In this document: positions 50,248 through 56,205 of the stretch, piece by piece | Position numbering within the stretch: position 1 is the stretch's first letter | Layout of the letters: each line of letters opens with the position of its first letter | Assembly: GCF_020532645.1 (NCBI RefSeq) | Contig: NZ_JAJAUZ010000049.1 | Location: 1-56,205, forward strand | DNA: 56,205 nt | Direction: 5' to 3' | DNA from: Streptomyces bambusae | GTDB lineage: Bacteria > Actinomycetota > Actinomycetes > Streptomycetales > Streptomycetaceae | Notes under the pieces: model-generated | Databases searched by the model: none | What the model was told of the DNA's origin: nothing | The model's input: the letters and a program-made list of their open reading frames with translations, nothing else | Position numbers and translations under genes: made by a program

Positions 50248-50367
50248 GGAAATGCGCTCCCGTCCTCCTTGCCCCCGTTGTCAGAGAACTGCTCTTCGGG
50301 CCGCCCGTCCAGAGGACCGTCGTACCCGATTCACGCTCAGCGTGCCCGGCGCCGTACCATTCGCGCC

Positions 50368-51780
50368 ATGGCAAAGGCTCCCGTTCTCACCCCCCAGGCG
50401 GACGACTTCCCCCGCTGGTACCAGGACCTGATCAACAAGGCCGAACTGGCCGACAACGGCCCAGTGCGCGGCACGATGGTCATCCGTCCGTACGGCTACG
50501 GCCTGTGGGAGCGGATGCAGCAGGAGATGGACGCCCGCATCAAGGACGCGGGTGCACAGAACGCGTACTTCCCGCTGTTCATCCCGCAGTCGTACCTGAC
50601 GAAGGAAGCCGAGCACGTCGAGGGCTTCGCCCCCGAGCTCGCGGTCGTCACGCACGGCGGCGGGAAGGAGCTCGAAGAGCCGGTCGTCGTCCGGCCCACC
50701 TCCGAGACGATCATCAACGACTACTTCTCCAAGTGGGTGCAGAGCTACCGCGACCTGCCCCTGCTGATCAACCAGTGGGCCAACGTGGTCCGCTGGGAGA
50801 TGCGCCCCCGCGTCTTCCTCCGTACGAGCGAGTTCCTCTGGCAGGAGGGGCACACCGCCCACGCCACGTACGAGGACGCGCGCGACTACGCCGCGCACAT
50901 CCACCGGAACGTGTACGGCGACTTCATGACCAACGTGCTCGGCATCGACGTGGTGCTCGGCCGCAAGACCCCTAAGGAGCGCTTCGCCGGCGCCATCAAC
51001 ACCCTCACCCTCGAGGGCATGATGGGCGACGGCAAGGCCCTCCAGATGGGTACGAGCCACGAGCTCGGCACCAACTTCGCCAAGGCCTTCAACACCTCCT
51101 ACCTCTCCAAGGAGGGGCAGCAGGAGCTGGTCTGGCAGACCTCGTGGGGCGTCTCGACCCGCATGGTCGGCGGTCTGATCATGTCCCACGGCGACGACAA
51201 CGGCCTGCGCGTCCCGCCGCGGCTGGCGCACGTCCAGGTCGTCGTCATGGCGATCAAGGGCGACGAGGCCGTCGCCAAGGTCCGCGAGCTCGGCGCGCAG
51301 CTGAAGGCCGCGGGCATCCGCGTGCACGTGGACGACCGCGTCGACACCCCGTTCGGCCGCCGCGCGGTGGACTGGGAGCTCAAGGGCGTGCCGGTCCGCA
51401 TCGAGATCGGCCCCCGCGACCTGGAGAACGGAACCGCGATGCTGGCCCGCCGGATCCCCGGCGGCAAGGAGCCGGTCCGGATCGACGCGCTGGCCGACCT
51501 GCTGCCCAAGGTCCTCGACGAGGACCAGGCGCAGCTGCTGCGCGAGTCCCGCGAGCGCCGCGAGTCCCGCACCACCGACGTCGCCACCATCGAGGAGGCC
51601 TCCGAGGCCGCCCTCGCCGGCGGCTGGGCGCGGATCCCGTGGGACGTCCTGGGCCCGGAGGGCGAGGCCAAGCTCGGCGAGCAGGCCGTGACCGTCCGCT
51701 GCCTGGTCGCCGAGGACGGCTCGGTCCCGACCGAGGACGCCGCCCCCGGCACCCTCGCGATCGTCGCGCGCTCCTACTGA
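50368..51780 (+). CDS. proS: Proline--tRNA ligase, archaeal/eukaryotic-type (ProS type 3)
   Basis: 470 residues from ATG 50368. Class II synthetase: motif 2 region VRWEMRPRVFLRTSEFLWQEGHTAHA, motif 3-like GGLIMSHGDDNGLRVPPRLA, anticodon-binding fold, and a final ARSY with the C-terminal Tyr typical of archaeal-type ProRS. It lacks the INS editing domain of the bacterial type. Streptomyces usually also have bacterial-type proS elsewhere, so this may be a second copy. TACCAT (50355-50360) lies 7 nt before the ATG. Confidence 0.95.
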   Translation: MAKAPVLTPQADDFPRWYQDLINKAELADNGPVRGTMVIRPYGYGLWERMQQEMDARIKDAGAQNAYFPLFIPQSYLTKEAEHVEGFAPELAVVTHGGGKELEEPVVVRPTSETIINDYFSKWVQSYRDLPLLINQWANVVRWEMRPRVFLRTSEFLWQEGHTAHATYEDARDYAAHIHRNVYGDFMTNVLGIDVVLGRKTPKERFAGAINTLTLEGMMGDGKALQMGTSHELGTNFAKAFNTSYLSKEGQQELVWQTSWGVSTRMVGGLIMSHGDDNGLRVPPRLAHVQVVVMAIKGDEAVAKVRELGAQLKAAGIRVHVDDRVDTPFGRRAVDWELKGVPVRIEIGPRDLENGTAMLARRIPGGKEPVRIDALADLLPKVLDEDQAQLLRESRERRESRTTDVATIEEASEAALAGGWARIPWDVLGPEGEAKLGEQAVTVRCLVAEDGSVPTEDAAPGTLAIVARSY

Positions 51781-51793
51781 GCCGCACGGGGCA

Positions 51794-51855
51794 GCCGTCA
51801 CGGCGGTACACCGCCGTGACGGCCGTGGTCCCCCGGACCGGGTCCGGGGGACCAC
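51794..51855 (+). terminator. Tandem terminator hairpins after proS
   Basis: Two perfect stems: 13 bp (51794-51806/51811-51823, loop TACA) and 15 bp (51825-51839/51841-51855, one-base centre). Confidence 0.8.
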
Positions 51856-51992
51856 CCGTACGTACCGACTCCTCCGGAGATATGCGCACCCGCCCTCGTC
51901 GGGATGCATCAGTGTGAACTGACTGGTACGTGCAAAAAATTTGGAATGGCCCGGAATCGGAACACCTGGGCCCCCCGGCTCGTTGTCACGAC

Positions 51993-52592
51993 GTGAGCAC
52001 GACACCACCAGTACTCGCCGCAGAGCTGGCGCAGGCGTGGGCCGACATTCAGCGGTACCACCCCGAGCTGCCCGACCTTGCCGCGCCCGAGTCCTTGATC
52101 GGGGAGTCTTCGTCCGCCTGCGGGGCGGAACTCTCCTTCGAACGGCTGCTTCACGAGGCAGTCCACGGCATCGCCGCCGCCCGCGGGGTCCGCGACACCT
52201 CGCGCGCCGGCCGGTACCACAACCGCCGGTTCCTGGCGATCGCCGAGGAGATGGGCCTCGACCATGCCGAGGAGCCGCATGCGAGCAGCGGCTTCTCGCT
52301 GGTGACCCTGAACGCGGAAGCCCGCCGGCGCTACCGCCCCACCATTGAGCGGCTCCAGCGGGCCCTGCGCGCCCACACCGTCGCCACGGCCGCCGACACC
52401 AAGCGCTCCTTCCGCGGACCGGCCGCCCGGCACGGCTCCTCGGGCGGCGGCGTGCGGGTCAAGGCGGTCTGCGACTGCGGACGCAACGTGCGGGTGGTCC
52501 CGTCGGTGCTGGCGCAGGCGCCGATCGTGTGCGGGGGCTGCATGAAGCCCTTCCGCATCCCCGAGGTGGCGGTCGCAGCTGCCGCGTCCTGA
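51993..52592 (+). CDS. SprT-like metallopeptidase-domain protein with zinc ribbon
   Basis: 199 residues from GTG 51993. An HExxH motif occurs in LLHEAVHGIAAARG, followed by AGRYHNRRFLAIAEEMGL (third zinc ligand His in the SprT pattern). The C-terminus has CDCG and CGGC pairs, a zinc ribbon. The family's SprT-like domains cut or bind DNA-protein crosslinks in eukaryotes; bacterial role unknown. No operon partner; rpsP follows 160 bp on. Confidence 0.72.
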   Translation: MSTTPPVLAAELAQAWADIQRYHPELPDLAAPESLIGESSSACGAELSFERLLHEAVHGIAAARGVRDTSRAGRYHNRRFLAIAEEMGLDHAEEPHASSGFSLVTLNAEARRRYRPTIERLQRALRAHTVATAADTKRSFRGPAARHGSSGGGVRVKAVCDCGRNVRVVPSVLAQAPIVCGGCMKPFRIPEVAVAAAAS

Positions 52593-52751
52593 CCGGATGC
52601 GGGCATGTGGCACAATGGCTAGCTGTACTCGACAGTCGCACAGGACCCCTCTCTCCTCCGGCTGACGCGTCCATCGGGCACCCCGAGTACCGCAACCCCA
52701 CGTGGCATCTTGTTGTGCCCACCCACGTCAAGTTCAGGAGACACCACTCCA

Positions 52752-53189
52752 GTGGCAGTCAAGATCAAGCTGAAGCGCCTCGGCAAGATTCGCCAGCCGC
52801 ACTACCGCATCGTCGTCGCCGACGCCCGCACCCGTCGGGACGGTCGCGCGATCGAGGAGATCGGCATCTACCAGCCGACCTACAACCCCTCGCGCATCGA
52901 GGTCAACGGCGAGCGTGCCCAGTACTGGCTGTCCGTCGGCGCCCAGCCGACCGACGCCGTGCTCGCCATCCTGAAGCTCACCGGTGACTGGCAGGCCGCC
53001 AAGGGCCTGCCCGCCCCGGAGAAGCCGCTGCTCGCCCCGGCGACCAAGGAGCAGAAGCGCGCTTCCTTCGAGGAGTTCGCGAAGGCGCTGGAGGGTGGCG
53101 ACGCCAAGGGCGAGGCCATCACCCAGAAGAAGAAGGCCGAGAAGAAGGCGGACGAGGCTGACGCCGCCGCCGAGTCGACCGAGGCCTGA
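52752..53189 (+). CDS. rpsP: 30S ribosomal protein S16
   Basis: 145 residues from GTG 52752 with CAGGAG upstream. AVKIKLKRLGKIRQPHYRIV and ADARTRRDGRAIEEIGIY are S16. The family core is about 80 residues; here a charged Lys/Glu/Ala tail of about 60 residues follows, common in actinobacteria. First gene of rpsP-khpA-rimM-trmD-rplS. Confidence 0.97.
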   Translation: MAVKIKLKRLGKIRQPHYRIVVADARTRRDGRAIEEIGIYQPTYNPSRIEVNGERAQYWLSVGAQPTDAVLAILKLTGDWQAAKGLPAPEKPLLAPATKEQKRASFEEFAKALEGGDAKGEAITQKKKAEKKADEADAAAESTEA

Positions 53190-53191
53190 GC

Positions 53192-53431
53192 ATGCTCGAG
53201 GAGGCTCTTGAGCACCTCGTAAAGGGCATTGTGGACAACCCCGACGACGTGCAGGTCGCCTCGCGCAACCTGCGCCGCGGGCAGGTGCTGGAGGTCAGGG
53301 TCCACCCCGACGACCTCGGCAAGGTGATCGGCCGCAACGGCCGCACCGCACGTGCACTGCGTACCGTCGTGGGCGCCATCGGCGGCCGTGGCATCCGCGT
53401 CGACCTCGTCGACGTGGACCAGGTCCGCTGA
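53192..53431 (+). CDS. khpA: KH-domain RNA-binding protein KhpA
   Basis: 79 residues from ATG 53192, 2 bp after rpsP. Single KH domain with GxxG loop IGRNGRTA; HPDDLGKVIGRNGRTARALRT is the signature. Equivalent of B. subtilis ylqC; RNA-binding partner of KhpB. Position between rpsP and rimM is the conserved one. Confidence 0.93.
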   Translation: MLEEALEHLVKGIVDNPDDVQVASRNLRRGQVLEVRVHPDDLGKVIGRNGRTARALRTVVGAIGGRGIRVDLVDVDQVR

Positions 53432-53509
53432 GCAGTTGAATCACCGGCACGGGCCGGGGAGGGCTGAGGCCCGCCCCGGCCCGTCGTCGTATGGACAGGA
53501 GAAGGAAGA

Positions 53510-54082
53510 GTGCAGCTGGTAGTCGCGCGGATCGGCCGCGCCCACGGCATCAAGGGCGAGGTCACCGTCGAGGTGCGTACGGACGAGCCGGAGCTCCGGC
53601 TCAGCCCCGGCGCCGTCCTCCACACCGAACCCGCCTCGGCGGGACCGCTGACCATCGAGACCGGCCGGGTGCACAGCGGCCGGCTGCTGCTCCGCTTCGC
53701 GGGCGTCAAGGACCGCACCGGCGCCGAGGCCCTGCGCAACACCCTCCTGATCGCCGACGTGGACCCCGACGAGCTGCCGGAGGACGAGGACGAGTTCTAC
53801 GACCACCAGCTCATGGACCTCGACGTGGTGCTCGCCGACGGCACCGAGATCGGCCGGATCACGGAGATCTCGCACCTGCCCTCGCAGGACCTGTTCATCG
53901 TGGAGCGCCCCGACGGCACCGAGGTGATGATCCCGTTCGTCGAGGAGATCGTGACCGAGATCGACCTGGAGAACCAGCGCGCCGTGATCAGCCCGCCGCC
54001 GGGCCTGATCGACGACCGTGCCGAGATCGCCTCCGCCCGGGACGCCGAAGCCGCGGCCGCCGACTCCGAGGACGCGTCCTGA
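53510..54082 (+). CDS. rimM: Ribosome maturation factor RimM
   Basis: 190 residues from GTG 53510 with AGGAGAAGGAAGA upstream. N-terminal RimM fold with VVARIGRAHGIKGEVTVEV and a C-terminal PRC barrel (DHQLMDLDVVLADG). Binds S19 and helps mature the 30S head. The stop overlaps trmD by TGATG. Confidence 0.96.
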   Translation: MQLVVARIGRAHGIKGEVTVEVRTDEPELRLSPGAVLHTEPASAGPLTIETGRVHSGRLLLRFAGVKDRTGAEALRNTLLIADVDPDELPEDEDEFYDHQLMDLDVVLADGTEIGRITEISHLPSQDLFIVERPDGTEVMIPFVEEIVTEIDLENQRAVISPPPGLIDDRAEIASARDAEAAAADSEDAS

Positions 54083-54903
54083 TGCGGCTGGACGTCGTCA
54101 CGATCTTCCCTGAGTACCTCGAACCGCTGAACGTCTCCCTCGTCGGCAAGGCGCGCGCCCGCGGCCGGCTCGACGTGCACGTCCACGACCTGCGGGACTG
54201 GACGTACGACCGGCACAACACGGTCGACGACACCCCGTACGGCGGCGGCCCCGGCATGGTCATGAAGACCGAGCCGTGGGGCGACTGCCTGGACGACGCC
54301 CTGGCCGCCGGCTACGAGGCCGGCGCCCACGGGCCGGTCCTCGTCGTGCCCACGCCCAGCGGCCGGCCGTTCACCCAGGAACTGGCCGTCGAGCTGTCCG
54401 AGCGGCCGTGGCTGGTCTTCACGCCCGCCCGCTACGAGGGCATCGACCGCCGTGTCATCGACGAGTACGCCACCCGCATGCCCGTCTACGAGGTCTCCAT
54501 CGGCGACTACGTGCTGGCCGGCGGCGAGGCGGCCGTCCTCGTCGTCACCGAGGCGGTGGCCCGGCTGCTGCCCGGCGTGCTCGGCAACGCCGAATCGCAC
54601 CGCGACGACTCCTTCGCCCCCGGCGCGATGGCCAACCTGCTGGAGGGGCCCGTCTACACCAAGCCCCCGCAGTGGCGCGGCCGCGGTATCCCGGACGTGC
54701 TGCTCAGCGGCCACCACGGCAAGATCGCCCGGTGGCGCCGGGACGAGGCCTTCCGCCGCACGGCCGCGCACCGGCCCGACCTCATCGAGCGCTGCGAGGC
54801 CTCGGCGTTCGACAAGAAGGACCGCGAGATCCTGTCCATGATGGGCTGGTCGCCGGCCCCCGACGGCCGATTTTGGCGCAGGCCGCCGGCCGTGGAAGAA
54901 TAG
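54082..54903 (+). CDS. trmD: tRNA (guanine(37)-N(1))-methyltransferase
   Basis: 273 residues from ATG 54082. SPOUT trefoil-knot enzyme methylating G37 in tRNAs for Leu, Pro and Arg. GGGPGMVMKTEP (near 54), ARYEGIDRRVID and EVSIGDYVLAGGEAAVLVV form the SAM-binding knot. C-terminus longer than in E. coli. One-base overlap with rimM. Confidence 0.97.
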   Translation: MRLDVVTIFPEYLEPLNVSLVGKARARGRLDVHVHDLRDWTYDRHNTVDDTPYGGGPGMVMKTEPWGDCLDDALAAGYEAGAHGPVLVVPTPSGRPFTQELAVELSERPWLVFTPARYEGIDRRVIDEYATRMPVYEVSIGDYVLAGGEAAVLVVTEAVARLLPGVLGNAESHRDDSFAPGAMANLLEGPVYTKPPQWRGRGIPDVLLSGHHGKIARWRRDEAFRRTAAHRPDLIERCEASAFDKKDREILSMMGWSPAPDGRFWRRPPAVEE

Positions 54904-54990
54904 GCGGCTGCTGTACGCCCGCGTGCGCCCCTGCCACAGGGGGACCGTCGCCCGTCGGGTGGCACAGCTCCCGAACTCTCTACGAAAACC

Positions 54991-55016
54991 CGTACGGCGG
55001 CCTGTGGCGTCGTACG
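54991..55016 (+). promoter_or_regulatory. Hairpin in the rplS leader
   Basis: 9-bp stem CGTACGGCG with CGTCGTACG (one G-U), loop of 8 nt, 20 nt before the rplS ATG. A second hairpin (CCCCTG-CCA-CAGGGG, 54928-54942) lies upstream. Possible r-protein leader; inference. Confidence 0.35.
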
Positions 55017-55035
55017 AAGAAAGCAGACGAAGAAC

Positions 55036-55386
55036 ATGTCTTCTCTCCTCGACGGTGTGAACGCCGCCTCCCTGCGCTCGGACGTCCCGTCCTTCCGCCC
55101 GGGTGACACGGTCAACGTGCACGTCCGCGTCATCGAGGGCAACCGCTCTCGTATCCAGCAGTTCAAGGGCGTCGTCATCCGCCGCCAGGGCTCCGGCGTC
55201 TCCGAGACCTTCACCGTCCGCAAGGTCTCGTTCTCCGTCGGCGTCGAGCGCACCTTCCCGGTGAACTCCCCGATCTTCGAGAAGATCGAGCTGGTCACCC
55301 GCGGTGACGTGCGCCGCGCGAAGCTGTACTACCTCCGTGAGCTCCGTGGCAAGGCCGCGAAGATCAAGGAGAAGCGCGACAACTGA
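55036..55386 (+). CDS. rplS: 50S ribosomal protein L19
   Basis: 116 residues from ATG 55036. FRPGDTVNVHVRVIEGNRSRIQ and RRAKLYYLRELRGKAAKIKE are L19 signatures. Located at the 30S-50S interface. Last gene of the rpsP group. Confidence 0.97.
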   Translation: MSSLLDGVNAASLRSDVPSFRPGDTVNVHVRVIEGNRSRIQQFKGVVIRRQGSGVSETFTVRKVSFSVGVERTFPVNSPIFEKIELVTRGDVRRAKLYYLRELRGKAAKIKEKRDN

Positions 55387-55430
55387 GCTCGTCTGCGGGT
55401 CCCGGGGGTGGCCGGATAGGCTCCCTCCCG

Positions 55431-56201
55431 ATGGACACCGAAGCACGACTCACGCAGCGCGGCCGTTCCTCCTCCGAACCGGGGGAGGAGCGGTCGCGCT
55501 TCGCGCGTTTCCGGGCCGTGGCGGGCGGGGCGCTGTCGTGGCGGCGGGCCGGGCTGCTCGGCGCCGCCTGCACGGCCTTCCTGCTGCTGTTCTCGCACTA
55601 CGTCGTGCAGCCGTTCCTGATCCCCAGCCGGTCGATGGAGCCCACCCTGCGGGTCGGCGACCGGGTGCTCGTGAACAAGCTGGCGTACCGTTTCGGTGAC
55701 GAGCCGCGCCGCGGTGACGTGGTGGTCTTCGACGGGACCGGGTCCTTCGTCCGCGAGGCGGCCGGCGGCGACCCCGTCGGCGGGCTGCTGCGCGGGGCGG
55801 CCGCCGCCCTGGGCCTTGCCGAGCCCGCCGAGACGGACTTCGTCAAGCGGGTGGTCGGGGTCGGCGGGGACGACGTCGTGTGCTGCGACGCGCGGGGCCG
55901 GCTGAGCGTGAACGGGGTGCCCGTGGACGAGGAGTACCTCAAGCCCGGGGACGCCGCCTCCAGGGTGCCCTTCCGGATCGTCGTGCCGCTGGGCACGCTG
56001 TGGGTGATGGGCGACCACCGGTCGCAGTCGCGTGACTCCCGGGACCACCTCGGGGACCCGGGAGGCGGGATGGTGCCGGTGGACAAGGTGATCGGACGGG
56101 CCGACTGGCTGGGCTGGCCGGCGACCCGCTGGGGGACGGTCCCGGGCACGGCCGCGTTCGAGCAGGCCGGGGCGGCCAGACCCGGTGGCGGCCATGGGTA
56201 G
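55431..56201 (+). CDS. sipW: Signal peptidase I (SipW-type)
   Basis: 256 residues from ATG 55431. N-terminal membrane helix (AACTAFLLLFSHYVV), Ser of PSRSMEPTLRVGDRV, the Lys-containing region KRVVGVGGDDV, and the GDHRSQSRDSRDH box. Cuts signal peptides at the outer membrane face. S. coelicolor has four adjacent sip genes after rplS (sipW, X, Y, Z); this is the first. TAGGCT (55417-55422) lies 8 nt before the ATG, so possibly leaderless. Confidence 0.93.
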   Translation: MDTEARLTQRGRSSSEPGEERSRFARFRAVAGGALSWRRAGLLGAACTAFLLLFSHYVVQPFLIPSRSMEPTLRVGDRVLVNKLAYRFGDEPRRGDVVVFDGTGSFVREAAGGDPVGGLLRGAAAALGLAEPAETDFVKRVVGVGGDDVVCCDARGRLSVNGVPVDEEYLKPGDAASRVPFRIVVPLGTLWVMGDHRSQSRDSRDHLGDPGGGMVPVDKVIGRADWLGWPATRWGTVPGTAAFEQAGAARPGGGHG

Positions 56202-56205
56202 CCGC
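56194..56205 (+). CDS. Probable start of the next signal peptidase I gene (partial)
   Basis: ATG GGT AGC CGC starts inside the sipW stop region and runs off the window. Assigned only by overlap and by the known tandem sip arrangement; no functional residue is visible. Confidence 0.3.

Noticed and set aside
51793..51860. A transposon end at the long palindromes after proS
   Set aside because: They are two separate perfect hairpins between genes, with no target duplication or transposase; best read as terminators.

Overview
The window is chromosomal DNA of a Streptomyces or very close relative. It is very G+C rich, uses GTG and TTG starts freely, almost lacks TTA codons, and carries Streptomyces hallmarks: a conservon-type sensor kinase, NdgR, the lysine-tailed HU protein HupS, NsdA, tandem signal peptidases and GlnD/GlnK/AmtB. 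Gene content and order match the conserved core of Streptomyces chromosomes (around SCO5544-SCO5596 of S. coelicolor, from memory). There is no prophage, IS element, CRISPR array or biosynthetic cluster.

Layout. 0-4.7 kb: a huge conservon histidine kinase (minus strand), a 570-bp intergenic region and a 61-residue peptide of unknown function. 4.7-8.4 kb: a fumarylacetoacetate hydrolase-family gene overlapping gltX, a HAD hydrolase, and five tRNA genes (Gln-Glu-Glu-Gln-Glu), that is, the synthetase beside tRNAs it charges. 8.6-11.5 kb: ndgR divergent from leuCD. 11.6-19.6 kb: hupS, an F420-biosynthesis guanylyltransferase, plsC-like/gpsA, ddlA, a DUF3515 lipoprotein, a stand-alone AsnC effector domain and thiL-thiD. 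19.7-29.1 kb: rpmB (with a structured leader), a FakA-like gene, recG, rsmD, coaD, a coiled-coil protein, yceD-rpmF-rnc and mutM. 29.1-32.2 kb: an HxlR regulator/flavodoxin pair, a CAP-domain secreted protein, acyP and a small coiled-coil protein. 32.4-40.2 kb: smc, glcP, an LLM oxidoreductase and ftsY. 40.2-40.8 kb: a gene-free, repeat-filled stretch. 40.8-43.3 kb: a degenerate Prim-Pol protein and nsdA. 43.6-47.8 kb: the nitrogen operon amtB-glnK-glnD. 47.9-56.2 kb: ffh, a methyltransferase, an archaeal-type proS, a SprT-like protein, rpsP-khpA-rimM-trmD-rplS and lepB (sipW), with a second signal peptidase gene probably starting at the right edge.

Function. From rpmB to lepB the plus strand keeps the old Gram-positive order rpmB - fakA/yloV - recG - rnc - smc - ftsY - ffh - rpsP - khpA - rimM - trmD - rplS, with lineage-specific modules inserted. 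It joins ribosome assembly and RNA processing, chromosome condensation, SRP targeting and signal-peptide cleavage.

Most interesting observations: (i) a copy of the local intergenic palindromic repeat family lies in frame inside the smc hinge coding region and carries an 18-bp tandem repeat; (ii) a potential three-way-junction RNA just upstream of the rpmB ribosome-binding site; (iii) the 61-residue peptide with two ANPRRTxL blocks; (iv) helically phased direct repeats upstream of nsdA; (v) a TTA codon and a doubtful start in the F420 gene; (vi) several -10-like hexamers 7-9 nt from start codons, suggesting leaderless mRNAs. All were read by eye; no alignment, folding or database search was run.
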